64,000 nt of DNA from Echinarachnius parma (lineage: Eukaryota; Echinodermata; Echinoidea; Clypeasteroida; Echinarachniidae), in the NCBI GenBank assembly GCA_037951105.1, contig JBAMJV010004005.1:79882-143881 (forward strand), given 5' to 3'. The notes beneath the pieces are model-generated. The model did not search any database. It was given only the letters and a program-made list of their open reading frames with translations, and was not told the origin of the DNA. Positions 1 to 12,477 of this stretch are shown here, piece by piece. Within the stretch, counting starts at the first letter, position 1. Every line of letters begins with the position of its first letter. The position numbers were made by a program, and so were the translations under genes.

Positions 1-212
1 GAGAAATCATGTGTTTAGCGACCTGCGTAATGCGACCACCTGCCTAACGCGTCCAGCGACCACCCTATTTGGGTCCCGACGCACATGTGAAATCTGTGTA
101 TCGACCACAAAATTAGCGCTTGAGTGACAAAGGCATCAACTCCGTCACCATGGTCACCTCTAGTCGCTCAAAGCTCCAATTCTGAGCATGTCAAATCAAA
201 TTCGGTGAATTC

Positions 213-280
213 GGTGAAAGATGGAATGTTCCATTCAACTCGGCTTCGCCTCGTTGAATGTAACATTCCATCTTTCACCT
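213..280. repeat. Near-perfect hairpin, about 27-bp arms
   Basis: GGTGAAAGATGGAATGTT at 213-230 pairs with its complement ending at 279, and CATTCAAC pairs with GTTGAATG further in, around a short CGGCTTCGCC loop. It could be the remnant of a foldback transposon or a small-RNA precursor. Nothing shows transcription. Confidence 0.7.
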
Positions 281-667
281 CATGCAAATATTCGTACCAT
301 TGCACTCATAAACATTCATTATTTTGTATACTATATAATATATGGGATAGAATATTCCAGGGTCATCATTACCTCGAGAATAAGGAATTCGACAGATTTG
401 TATATATATTTTACAGACGTATTTTCTGTACCGCCCTGGGAGCATAAATAATGATAATTATAATGTGCACATGCAAAAGAGTGAACATTTATTGAAACAA
501 TTATTAGTATCACAAAATCGCGTCCTTCTATGTGATGTTTGAACAGCCGGTTAGTTTCTCAACATTTGCGCGGAGTACTATTAACTGAGTATTAATTACA
601 TTAGAATAAATTACAGTTATCTTTCTATTTTAACCGCCGAGGCGGGGTGTTTTTGACTCTTTTCAAT

Positions 668-825
668 GATAACCCTAGTCTTGATTAGACCCATCGAGAG
701 CTGATCTCCGCCACCCCGAATAAGCCGCCATCGAGAGATCTCTGCACAGCAGTGATCTGTACTACAGCAGTGATCGCTGCCATCGAGACAGATTCGAGGG
801 TTACGCGCTATAATGGGGGAAAGGT
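668..825. repeat. Imperfect inverted repeat with GAGAGATCTGCA motif
   Basis: CATCGAGAG-type and CAGTGATC-type words recur in both orientations. A related stretch (CGAGAGAGATCTGC...CAGTGATCT) lies at about 9022-9090 inside a family-A copy. It is probably a small dispersed repeat. The flanking 281-667 shows nothing recognisable. Confidence 0.4.
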
Positions 826-834
826 AGATTTATC

Positions 835-1159
835 GGGTGCGGTTCGTTATTCCGAAGGTTCGTTATTCCGAAGGTTCGTTATTCCGAAGGTTCGTTATTC
901 CGAACACGCAAATTTCCTATACCTGAGTGTTCGTTAATCCGAAAATGAAATAGGGTTCGTTAATCCGAACATTTGTTGCATTATTCCGAAGGTTCGTTAT
1001 TCCGAAGGTTCGTTATTCCGAAGGTTCGCTATTCCTAAAATGAAATCGGGTTCGTTATTCCGAAGGCTCGCTATTCCTAAAATGAAATCGGGTTCGTTAT
1101 TCCGAAGGTTCGTTATTCCGAAAATGAATTAGGGTTCGTTAATCCGAAAATGAAATAGG
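835..1159 (+). mobile_element. 16-bp TTCGTTATTCCGAAGG array, left inverted end
   Basis: Tandem copies of TTCGTTATTCCGAAGG alternate with a longer variant containing CCGAAAATGAAATAGGG. The array begins GGGTGCGGTTCGTTATTCCG, nearly the same as the start of the 16086 element. The same array lies in reverse orientation at 3899-4133, so the two may be the ends of one element of about 3.3 kb. Confidence 0.7.
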
Positions 1160-1353
<194 letters not shown>

Positions 1354-1582
1354 GGTGGGGGGGGGAGGGTGAGTGTGTAGGGGTGGGGAAGGGGGGATGA
1401 GAGAAGTAGCGTGTCTTACTTCTTTTTATTTTTTGTTAAATCTCCATTGTGTTTAATTTTTGTGAATTACACTTGATTTGTACACTTGAGATGTAAACTT
1501 GTATTTTCAAAAATGTTATTCAATTGTAAATGTTATGTTAATAATTTGGAGAAATAAAAAATCATTTAAAAAAAATAAAAAA

Positions 1583-1583
1583 A

Positions 1584-1614
<31 letters not shown>

Positions 1615-2500
1615 CTGGCGTAGTGGTAGGGGGTGTCATGGGCCCCCCTCCCAAATCAATTTAAATCATGGCTTTTATCTAATTTTATTCGAAAAGAGAG
1701 TACAAACTCAGATTGCACAGTTTCAATTTTTAAAATGCCAAAGCTCCCTAACGGGGGGGGGGGGGGGGGGGGGGGAGACACCCCCCCCCCCTGCCCTTAG
1801 TTGCTATTTATGATGAAATACATACAATTCAGACAAATAAAATGTGATTTGGGACTGATATCAAGCAGCAAAATCTAACTTTATGACATAATTATAATTA
1901 TATCAAATTGATTTTGGTTTTATTTCATGTTTGTTTACATGAAAAAGATATAAATATATATATATCATTCTTATTGCACTGTTTTACAGAGAAAAATAAA
2001 ATACAATTTGACTAGAATTGTAAAGCCACTCTTTGCCCCCCTCCCCTTCTCCCCCACCCCCCATGCAGCCACGGCAATTAGAGTAAGATTGATCCCCTTT
2101 CCCAAGTCCACACTGCTCAAAATCAAATCAACTCAATTCTTTTCTACGTCGTATTCAGTGGCGTAGACAGGTTCTTACACCTGGGGGGGGGGGGGGATGA
2201 TTTGCCGTTCACCGGACCAAGACCAATTTTTCGAGACCAAGACAATTGCTTGAAAGTCCTCTCAGTGGGGGGGGGGGGGGGGGTGGGGGAGGAGGGGGGG
2301 GAGATGTGAAGATGGTCGTGACCAGGCGGGCCGAAAGCAGTTTTTGATTTTTTTTTGGGGGGGGGGGGCAAAACCTATGGGGGCTCATGATTTTGTGTGT
2401 GTATATAGGGGCTCATGCCCAACCACACTCACAGTGCTGCCAACTTTGAGCCAGATGTGAGAGTGAGACATTGCAAGGATCGAAGCGACCAAGCCCGAGG
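1583..2500. repeat. GT tract and poly-G/poly-C repeat fragments
   Basis: A short GT run (1583-1610) is followed by fragments with GGCGTAG words next to long G or C runs (about 1754-1790, 2183-2195, 2266-2310, 2357-2368). GTGGCGTAGACAG at 2158 is mirrored by GTCTACGCC at 3867. These look like overlapping pieces of a dispersed repeat family. No gene is visible. Confidence 0.5.
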
Positions 2501-3310
2501 GAGCGAAGTGACTGAGCGGGGCGGGGGGGGTGTGGGAGGGGGTATCCCGCCACGCTAGAGAGATTTTGCATTTTTGGACTTGAAATTGTGCATTCTGGTG
2601 CTTACCTAGATAGGAAATTCGGGCTTAACATTGACTGTATCTGGGAAAGCGTGTTATGATGTGATCGACCAGAAATTTTAAATATATTTTCACGATAAAA
2701 CTAATAATTGACACACTAATAAATATGCACCTCAATACATCGAGCGAAGTGACTGAGCGGGGGGAGGGTGTGTGAGGGGGTGTCCCCCCTCCCACGCTAG
2801 GGAGGTTTTGCATTTTGGACTTGAAATTGTGCATTCTGGTGATTACCTAGATAAGAAATTCGGGCTTAACATTGACTGTATCTGGGATAGCGTGTTATGA
2901 TTTGATCAACCAGAAATTTTAAATATATTTTCACGATAAAACAAATATTATTGACACACTAATAAATATGCACCTCAATACAGGGAGCGAAGTGACTGAG
3001 CCGCGGGAGGGTGTGGGAGGGGGTATCCCCCCACGCTAGAGAGATTTTGCATTTTTGGACTTGAAATTGTGCATTCTGGTGCTTTACCTAGATAGGAAAT
3101 TCGGGCTTAACATAGACTGTATCTGGGAAAGCGTGTTATGATTTGATCGACCAGAAATTTTAAATATATTTTCATGATAAAACAAATATTATTGACACAT
3201 GCACCTCAATACAGGGAGCGAAGTGACTGAGCGGGGGGAGAAATTTTAAACATATTTTCACGAAGAAAACAAATAATTGACACATATGCACCCCAACACA
3301 AATATTGTAT
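2501..3310 (+). repeat. Tandem repeat of about 240 bp, three full units plus a deleted one
   Basis: Units start with GAGCGAAGTGACTGAGC at 2501, 2742, 2985 and 3216. They share GACTTGAAATTGTGCATTCT and ACCAGAAATTTTAAATATA. The fourth unit lacks its middle. A more diverged unit continues to about 3520. Confidence 0.92.
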
Positions 3311-3898
3311 TTATATTTAGCATCATACACATCCAACATCACCATATGCCACATTATGTATGATCCAACAACTTAGCCTATATTCCCGAGGGGCGAAGCT
3401 ACCGAGGGCTGGGGCAGGGCCAAATAGGGAGGGTTTGGGAGGGGGTATCCCCCTCCCACGGAGAATATTTTGCATTTATATATATATATATACTTGAAAT
3501 GGTGCAATTTGGTGCACGTCACACAAGGAGCCAGAGCAATGCCAGCCTACACTGGAACTACGTTGCCCGGTATACAGAAACAAAATACTCACCCCTGACC
3601 ATACGCAGGTTACACAACAAACTGAGATAATTCGCGCGCGAAGCGCGCAGCAAAAATTGAAAGTTGATGTATAAATTACCTTTTTAACGTTAGAATTAAC
3701 AAGTCTTAGCTCATACAACTTTTCTTCCCCACTCGTATACAGCTACACACACAAACAAAATATCCTTCCCTAAAACCTGGGGGGGATGATTGTACATGTC
3801 ATCCCCCCCACCTTGTGAGGTGGGGGGGATGCATCCCCCTCATCCCCCCCCCCCCCCCCCCCCGTTGTCTACGCCCCTGGACTCGTATTTATTTAATT
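3311..3898. other. Degenerate satellite edge and poly-C block
   Basis: A decayed unit of the 240-bp repeat (about 3385-3520), then unremarkable sequence, then a poly-C block (about 3821-3863) ending in GTTGTCTACGCCCC. No gene is seen. Confidence 0.5.
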
Positions 3899-4133
3899 TT
3901 CGGATTAACGAACCCTATTTCATTTTAGGACTAATGAACCTTCGGAATAACGAACCCGATTTTATTTTCGGATCAACGAACCTTCGGAATAACGAACCTT
4001 CGGAATAACGAACCTTCGGAATAACGAAACTTCGGAATAACGAACCTTCGGAATCACGAACCTTCGGAATAACGAACCTTCGGAATAACTGAACCTTCGG
4101 AATAACGAACCTTCGGAATAACGGACTGTAACC
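3899..4133 (-). mobile_element. 16-bp array in reverse orientation, right inverted end
   Basis: Repeats of CCTTCGGAATAACGAA run up to a terminus CGGACTGTAACC. It matches the right end of the short element ending at 16371 (CGAGCTGTAACC). It abuts the retrotransposon RNase H remnant. Confidence 0.7.
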
Positions 4134-4690
4134 GCTCTTTCAATCATATATTGAGGGCATTCAGCTAAATGATGAAGTACAGTTTCCATTTCTAAGCACC
4201 TATCACATAAACCATTTTCTTGAAGGCCTAATCTAAATAAATCATATGTAAGGAGGTATCCAATTTCAATGGTAAATACAATAATACCTGTTTTAATACA
4301 CACGATGAGTTTGCCCATCTCTGCTGCCAAATATTATTAATTTTATTCTTTATTTCCTGTCTTACTTCAGCAAGAGTCATCTGACTATATCTGCATTGGA
4401 CCATTGTATCCCGCCTTTGCACATTTATCTGCATTTCCTTTGCCTTGAATGCCACAATGGGCAGGAACCCATTCAAAAGCAACCTTAATGTTATTATTCC
4501 TTAAATGAGTTAACAAAATCAAAATTTATTTTACCAACTTATCCTCCTTTACTTTGCGAATGGCTAAAAGTCCACTCAAAGAATCACTAAAGATGACCAC
4601 ACCGACATATAAAATTATCAAATTGTTCTACCCATGTAATGGCTAACATGATTGCAGCTAGTTCTGCTTTAAACGATGACTTTGAGTAAG
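4134..4690 (-). pseudogene. Non-LTR retrotransposon RNase H domain remnant
   Basis: Read on the minus strand, this encodes a broken RNase H domain. In order it shows FKAELAAIMLAITWVEQF with the catalytic Glu, a frameshift, then VIFSDSLSGLLAI with the catalytic Asp. Next comes VAFEWVPAHCGIQGKGNAD with the His and last Asp motif, and finally a C-terminal CxxC...H...C stretch (LCDRCLEMETVLHHLAECP) like that after RNase H in I-, Nimb- or related-clade retrotransposons. At least one frameshift and a stop break it. No reverse transcriptase was recognised upstream (above 4690), so the copy is 5'-truncated. Its 3' side stops abruptly at 4133 against a 16-bp array, which suggests a later insertion there. 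The clade is uncertain; the RNase H call is firm. Confidence 0.85.
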
Positions 4691-5857
4691 AAAGCATTTT
4701 ACTTTGTTTATAACAAAAGCTGGCACCCAAAATGCGAGCGCTCCGCTTTTATATGGCGCAAGGTGCCGAGCGCTGGTGCAAGTTAAGTATCAAAACTATC
4801 ATCTACGTAAAAACGGACCAATCCCAAATCCCAAAAGCGCAATAAAAGGCGCTGGAAAATGGTGGTCTTATCTAATTCACTAATTCAAAACATAATTATT
4901 TACTTATATAAATTAAAACTGCAACTAAATGATTACATGAATAAACATTTATAGCATACCATAAGACAATTATTATGGACAAAACGGAATATATCTCAAC
5001 ATTTTGTGACGGACGAAAGTTACCACACGTTTGGCGTATGCTAGCCTGCAGTGTTGACTATAAGATGCGCATGCATATTTTTGCCTTGTGGCCCAGTCGG
5101 GCAAGATAAACAAGATGTTCCAATTCTAGTGGCCCGAAACCTGAATCTGGCCCATAACAAAGAATAGCATGAACAATTATGTTATGTTACATGAGTTATG
5201 TTTTCTTTGGTTTTGGGCCAGTGGAATTAAGCATCCGTGACATTTGGTGGCCAGGGGGCAGGGGCCCGATTACGGACCAGCGACATTTACCATGGTAATT
5301 AGCATCATTGGCTCTAACTCATCGATGTCAATATGCTAGAATTACATACAAATCAACAGAACGTAGCAGAGCACACATACCGCCCTTACTCACTTAACCG
5401 TAAAGCATAATCTAGAGATCAGTGGAACTAGGGCTGGTCCTTGGTCATGATCGTGCTCTCGGCCACTGGGTCTGTGGGCCTATGCTAATCTTGAGCTCTG
5501 GTATCATTTAGATCTGTGTCATACCTTTATAGCCTGTGGTAAGTTTTCTTTGTCCCTTTGCCATTCTGCACATTACACTCCATACCAATTTAAATCACAA
5601 TGTTACACACAATACAACGGTAAACAAATAACAGGCCCACAGGCCCGAGACCACTCAAAGTAATGGAGTGGGCACACGAGACTTGCGACGACCTGCAACA
5701 GCTTGCGATTGGTCACGTGCACATATATGAAAGGCGGATTTTGCCAAAGTCTGTAATACATCACCGCCCTGTACACATATTCCGCAATTCAAGGATGACC
5801 GTTAATATCTCTCTGCTCTTATATTGATATGGTCATGTTGCAACAATCATGGAATAC
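4691..5857. other. No recognisable feature
   Basis: There is no long open frame, tandem repeat or known element here. Words such as GTGGCC and GGCCCGA recur near 5090-5280 and 5640, which may mark an old repeat. Confidence 0.4.
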
Positions 5858-6164
5858 TATAGGTTTTCCCATTCATTTTAACACTATTGTCATTCAATTT
5901 CATTAATTCGTCATTCAATTTCGTCCCGAGAAACCAACAGAGCGTAAATCCCAACTTCAATTTCGTCAATGGTCATTCTATTTCGTCATTGGTCAACCAA
6001 TTTCAAATATTTCGCATTCAAAATCGTCAATTGTCATTGGAATTCGTCTCGGCCACTGAGCGGGTGGTGAATGTTAAGTTCAATTTCGTCATTGTGCAAA
6101 CAATTTCGTGAATTTGTCATTCAAATTCGTCAGGTGGTATAGCCTTTTGTTGGGATAGGAAAAC

Positions 6165-6441
<277 letters not shown>

Positions 6442-6589
6442 TATTTCCAAATCAAGATGAAACAAAATTAAAAAAAGTCCAGTTTGATTTACTTCAAATC
6501 TCTTACAAAATATATAAAACAAAACATAACAACATTACATATATTTCTATACAAAAAATATATAATTGAATGAAGATCTGTTTTAAACG

Positions 6590-6604
6590 TATGTGTGTGT
6601 GTGG

Positions 6605-6638
<34 letters not shown>

Positions 6639-6657
6639 ATGTGTGTGTGTGTGTGTG

Positions 6658-6707
<50 letters not shown>
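6590..6707 (+). repeat. (GT)n microsatellite
   Basis: GT repeats interrupted by GGAT and GC, inside family C copy 1. Confidence 0.97.
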
Positions 6708-6709
<2 letters not shown>

Positions 6710-7065
6710 CCCCTATATAATTAATGTTACAATTTAACAATTACATCAAGACAATTATAACAGAAAATTACCTCCTAAATACATAGGACGAATTTGAATG
6801 GATTTTTGACGAAATTGGTTGCCAATTGACGAAAATAAATTGCTTTCGCTTTAATGTGTTCAGCAACTGTGACCGACGAAATTGATTTGCAATTGACGAA
6901 AATGTGTGCCTAATGACTAAATTGTGTGGTGATTGTGTTAAATTGATTGACGAAAGACGAAATTGAAGTTGGGATTTCCGCTCTGGTGGTTCCTCGGGAC
7001 GAATTTGAATGACGAATTAATGAAATTGAATGACAAAAGTGTTAAAATGAATGGGAAAACCTATA

Positions 7066-7468
7066 TTACTACTTCTACTACTCCTAATAATACTAATAAT
7101 TATAATAGTAATATTGATAATTATAACAATAATATAATTTTATAATAATTTATAAGGCGCATAATAGCCTCTAAGCGTCGGACCCGCATTGTACACATCC
7201 TCTACTTCCCGAAGAGCATGCTAGCGGTGGGCTGCCATATTGGTGCACCAAGCTTATATGAAATTAGCCTGAGTATGGAGCCATATCAAAGACAAATGTG
7301 GCAAAATGTAAACATAGTACGTGGTGCAAGCTTTTGGCTTTTAGCTCATACAAAGACCCCCCAATGGGCCAAATATAAAATACCGCGGTAAATAAGGTAG
7401 ACAAACAACAACAACAACAATAGCAACTGTGGGACATGAAGGAGAATCTTGTGCCTAAGGCGCTGAGA
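7066..7468. other. No recognisable feature
   Basis: ATT/ACT-rich sequence, then unique-looking sequence. No gene or element is recognised. Confidence 0.4.
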
Positions 7469-7711
7469 GCTTAATAAGCAATGTTCCTCCCTTTAATCCT
7501 CCAAATGAAAAAAGGCACTGGTCGAAAAATTGGTCTCCGCCAGGACTCGAACCTGTCTCCGGCTTGGAACGCCGGCTTGAAGGCGTCGGCTTGAAGGCGT
7601 CCGGCTTGAAGGTGTCGGCGTTCCAAGCCGGAGACCAGTTCGAGTCCTGGCGGAGACCAATTTTTCGACCATTTCATTTGGAGGATTAAATGGAGGAACA
7701 TTGCTTATTAA
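7469..7711. mobile_element. Palindromic element with tRNA-like B-box in its arms
   Basis: AGCTTAATAAGCAATGTTCC on the left is repeated inverted at the right end (about 7692-7711), and the arms match over about 100 bp. Each arm carries a B-box-like stretch (AGTTCGAGTCCTGG on the right, its diverged complement on the left) next to GGTCTCCG words. The centre holds short GGCTTGAAGGCGTC repeats. It looks like two tRNA-related SINE ends joined head to head. Confidence 0.7.
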
Positions 7712-7827
7712 GCTACACCTACTCTTATTCTTCCTTCTCAATCATTTATAATTATTCTTTGCAATTATTTAAATATTGGAAGAAACCAAAGCTGTATGTA
7801 TTAGTTCACTTTTCGCTTATTTCTTGC

Positions 7828-7866
<39 letters not shown>

Positions 7867-8230
7867 ATAACGCAGTCCTTGGCCACTAGATGGCGCCAAA
7901 CACGATACATCCATTTGCAACATCCATGCCCCCCTCCTGTACCATAATGGGGTTTCTGGATAATCTTCGGGAAATTTCTTATGTAATTTTGGAGGTTTTA
8001 AGTTGTGAACTAGTCTATTTCACATACTTTCAGTCTGCTGAACACTATATTAGTCCGCTGACAATGCCCAAGCGAAATTTCGGGTATTTAATTATCATGT
8101 TTGCATTACTAGATTTATGAAATATGAAATTAATGTGTTTTATGTCAAGCATGTACAATCTAGATCATTATCATGAAATAATTAAGCGAGTCAATAGGCA
8201 ATGTATTGGCCGCCATTACAGAATGTCCAG
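7712..8230. other. AT microsatellite and unremarkable sequence
   Basis: (AT)n lies at 7831-7860. The rest has no gene or element I recognise. Confidence 0.5.
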
Positions 8231-8615
8231 TTAAAGGGATTTAGTATTCCATTGTCCAAATCCTCAAAACTTACTTGGAACTCTTTTGTTTCTCTCATAC
8301 CTTGTCATATTCATACTAACACAATAAAGCACGGGACAGATTTCGGTTTTTCAAGTTTCCATTTCGTTCAAAAGATATTTACGATTGAAGTGTTCAGATG
8401 TTAAACTGTCTACGGGATCATTTTAAGCCGTGTACAAAGCATGTGCAATGAGTTAAGGAATAACACTTTGCCTTTGTGCTCATTTCTCGGCTAAAAAAAC
8501 ATCAAATCAACGTGAAATTTTCACCTATTACTTTGTGGACATATCCGATCACACCAATTTTATTAATCAATCATCACTTTTTTTGCACTTGTCAACAAAG
8601 TCACTATTCCTTTAA
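8231..8615 (+). mobile_element. Family A TTAA-flanked MITE, copy 1
   Basis: It begins TTAAAGGGATTTAGTA and ends ACTATTCCTTTAA. The interior words GTTCAAAAGATATTTACGAT and CGTGTACAAAG are shared by all family copies. There is no coding capacity. TTAA at both ends suggests a Kolobok- or piggyBac-type origin. Confidence 0.85.
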
Positions 8616-8744
8616 GGATATTTTCAATAAGTTCCTGTCTTGTAAAACTAATTTATCAATATATCAAATTAAAAGCGTCAATTTCACAGCCAAATGATTG
8701 AATGAGAACAGTAATAACATTATTAGTCATGGAGGTATGATTAT

Positions 8745-9140
8745 TTAAAGGGACTTAGTAACATTGTCCAAATCCTTAAAATCCAATTGGAATTCTAGCG
8801 GTTCCCTCATACCTTGTTGTATTCGTATTAACAATAAAAGCATGGGACAGGTTTCGGTTTTTTCATATTTCCTTTCCGTTCAAAAGATATTTACGATTGA
8901 AGTGTTCAGATGTTAAATTATCCACTGGACCGCGGAAACCGTGTACAAACTGAGTGCAGTGAGTTAGTGAATATCACTTTGCATTTTTGCTCATTACTCG
9001 GCCATATAACGTCCATTTAACTAGTCTATAATCTAGACCCTCGAAAGCGCCGCCAACGAGAGAGATCTGCATAACATCAGTGATCTATCAACCACTCATA
9101 ACTTTTTGCACATGTCAACAAAGTTACTAGATCACTTTCA
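8745..9140 (+). mobile_element. Family A MITE, copy 2
   Basis: Starts TTAAAGGGACTTAGTAACAT and ends GTTACTAGATCACTTTCA, so the right TTAA is mutated. The middle (about 9018-9090) is replaced by another short repeat. Confidence 0.85.
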
Positions 9141-9250
9141 TTATTAGCTTTAGTTTGTGTTTGCTTCATTCATATATGTAAAGAAAACTTGATGAGCAGA
9201 AACCGGTCAATCACGTCATAATTAACGTGTTCGTTAGGCCTCTGAGCTAC

Positions 9251-10045
9251 TATAGGTTTTCTAGACCAATTTCGTAAGCTTCTCATTCGTTTTGATAAGC
9301 GTGTCTTTCAATTTCGCGAAATTGAGCTGAAGGCTTGCAATTGTGGTTCAAAATTGCACTTCGGTCAAGTGATTTACCACTTTTAGCATTCAATTTAAAA
9401 AACACGCTTTTTGCATTCAGTTTCGCCAAAGGATTTCACGGAAGGCGGTATTACGTAATCACGAATTTTCTCGCTTTAAATTGAATGACAATTTTACGAA
9501 ATAGAAACGCGTAGTAACTTTGTTGACATGTGCAAGAAGTGAAGAGTGGTTGATACAATGTATACTGTTGTTACCTGATATGTCCAATTGGTGTCATGTG
9601 AACATTTCAAGTTAAATGGACATTATATGAGTAATGAGCAAAAAAGCAAAGTGATATTCATTAACTTATTACACTCACTTTGTACACGGTTTTGACGATC
9701 CAGTGGATTATTCAACATCTGAACACTTCAAACGCACGTATCTTTTTAACGCAAGGGAAATTTGAAAGACCGAAACCTGTCCCATGATTTTATTGTTAAT
9801 ACGAATACAACAAGGTATGAGGGAATCGCTAGAATTCCAATTGGATTTTAAAGATTTGGACAATGTTACTAAGTCCCTTTAAATCGAATACAAACAAAAA
9901 GTTTTCGAATGATTGTTATACGAATTCGAATGCTTAAAAATGGAATTTGAACTACAATAATACAGCTGCGGTGACAAAATCGGCGAAATTGAATGCACGT
10001 CAAGATGAATTCGTCTGGCCAACGAAATTGACCGGAAATCCTATA
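9251..10045. mobile_element. Family C foldback element, copy 2, with nested A copy
   Basis: The left end TATAGGTTTTCTAGACCAAT and the right end ending GGAAATCCTATA are inverted, with CAATTTCGT words inside both. A family-A element (9511-9882) is nested in it, so this copy predates that insertion. Confidence 0.8.
9511..9882 (-). mobile_element. Family A MITE, copy 3, nested
   Basis: Reverse orientation: GTAGTAACTTTGTTGACATG at the start, AAGTCCCTTTAA at the end. The first few terminal bases are missing or mutated. Confidence 0.85.
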
Positions 10046-10597
10046 TTAAAGAGGTAGTTCAGTTTGGTAGAGAGGGCGCTGCACAACACAATTTTGTCGT
10101 GAGATAATGAAAAACTGAGTGTTGACTTTGAAAGAACATGCAATTTTAATGGCAGAATAAACTTTATTTGGTCAAAATCGGTTCAGAAATGGCTGTATAA
10201 TATCAATAAATATATCCGATCGTAATAAATCTGGGCCCCATATTTAATTAATGATTTTAAAACAAATTTTTAAAATGCTTACACTTTTTCAAAACATTTC
10301 AAAAGCGGTTTTTCAATAGTTGTTGATGATCTCTCTATTTAATCATTATTTTAACAAAACATCACATACATAATTTTGTATGAAAAATGATTGAAACCAA
10401 TGCCTTTTTAGATAGCGCCCTCTTGTGTTTTAATGGCTCTTTTTGAATGATAACAGGCTTTTTACTTAGTCGTTTGTAATTTTGTATACCTTTCAAGCAT
10501 GATGGTGTTATAACTATTAGTTTGTATATTACCATGATTACTGTGCATGTTTTGGTTACTAAAGTTCAACCTTACCAAAACTGTACTACCCCTTTAA
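10046..10597 (+). mobile_element. Family B TTAA-flanked MITE, copy 1
   Basis: Starts TTAAAGAGGTAGTTCAGTTT and ends ACTACCCCTTTAA. It shares GAGAGGGCGCT, AATGGCAGAATAAACTTTAT and AACTATTAGTTTGT with copies at 27940 and 62020. It directly abuts the right end of family C copy 2. Confidence 0.88.
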
Positions 10598-11749
10598 ACA
10601 TCAACACCATTATTGTGTTGTACAGCCCACCATTAGTTTGAAATGAACCATCGACATAATAATCATCATTTAACGGGCTACTCATTTATTATAAATAAAA
10701 CATAAACAATTTGTTTTATGGGCTACCGGCACCCACTATAATGACATATGGAACTTCAGCTTTAATTGTTTTACAGGCTAACACGCACCAATTGAAATGC
10801 TATCCAAAGTAATTATCTGAACACGTTCCAATGACGAACAAATTTCGTTGCATTTCTATATGAACAAAAAGATGTGAGATTTCTAGCTGTGCGTGTTGGC
10901 GGGAAACCTAAAATTCGGCGTCAGTTTCATGGTTTGGCGCGCATTTATTTAATGACGATTGGCGCTTCCTGCTTGTGATCATGCAAAAGTGTGGTATAAA
11001 ATGTAAAGTTCTATATGGTGATTCCACATTTAAAAAGGCGCCAGACACGAACACACAAACTCATGCACACATTCGTTTGAACACATGCACACACTTATAC
11101 ACATACGCACGCACACAAACACATGAATTCACATACACAAACACAAGCACATACATACAAACGTACTCTTAAAAACACACACACACACACACACATACAC
11201 ACACGCACACGCACACGCACACGCACACGCACACGCACACGCGCACATACACATACACACACATACACACACAACAAACTCATTATTACATTGTGAAAAT
11301 GTACATTTCGGTCAATGTCGTAGGGCAGAATTACCCGGATGACGAAAGGGGTCAAATAGGTGGTGGCTTGAACTCCAATTTCAATTTATTTTGAAAATCG
11401 AATAAATCAGTTCGAATAAATAAATGTCTTAGTCACACAAACTCCCGATTGAATGCTGTCGTCAGTAAAATAATAGAAACAACAACGACCTTATCCAATA
11501 TTACAAATTAGTTAAGAAAGCAATTAGTAAACAAAATAAAATCGGACAAAATAGGAATTCGAGCTTCTAAAAATGCAAGAAACGTCAACAAGTTCATAAA
11601 CAATTATTACATTTCAATCATATATTAAGAGAACATTGACTAATAATATGATTTATACCGCAGTAGATGATATAAGATTAAGTTGTAAGGGGATCAATTA
11701 GTTATATGTATACTTACTACTCTAACCGTGCTCATATACTCTAACCGTG
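10598..11749. other. Mostly featureless, with an AC tract
   Basis: (AC)n with GC variants lies at about 11174-11275. No gene or other element is recognised. Confidence 0.5.
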
Positions 11750-11960
11750 CTCATATACCCTGCTGTATTACCGATAGGAACATGGAACTGGTTTTGGTCT
11801 TCTGAATTTCTCCTTCCTTTAAACGATATTATGATTGAACTGTTCTGCTTTAAAAGTCTCCCTGTGAGATTTGCAACCGTGTACAACGTTAATGCGGTGA
11901 GTTAGCAAATATCTCTTTACGTTTTTGCTGATTACTGGGCCGTATGACATTCATTTATTC
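11750..11960 (+). mobile_element. Family A MITE, diverged fragment (copy 4)
   Basis: It retains ACCGTGTACAA, GTGAGTTAGCAAATAT and GATTACTGGGCCGTAT, homologous to the interior of family A. The ends are not recognisable. Confidence 0.6.
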
Positions 11961-12477
11961 ATCAATTTCCAGTTAATTTCATTCGTTAAAAATATTTTTA
12001 AAATACAATTGAAACACAAATAACGACAAAACACACACTAAAAGAATGTACATAATTCGTAGTATAAAAAGGGTACATTGTTGAGTGGGTAGCGGCCAGA
12101 AAGGAATTAAATCCTGACCCTGGAATTATATTTTTTTTTAAATACCACAAATTCAAAGGATTAATTTTGTATAGCTCCAACAACACAGAAAACACACTAA
12201 AACAACCTAAGAGAACATGTATGTAAAAATTAAAATATTATACGGGAGAGGGCATTGTCAGATATTGTTTTAAAGAGCATCAAGCGTGGGGATGCTACAT
12301 AGCGGGTCGCCATTTTGAACTGGGTTAGTTTGCGCGCACCGCATGACACTGAGCTAACGTGCATTACGCACCGTGCGCAACGCGTATGCAAGATGGCGCC
12401 GCGCATCTCATTTGACGAATCTGAACTACCTTTAAGTTACATGGAATGTTCACACATCACTCAGTGGACATAGCAGT

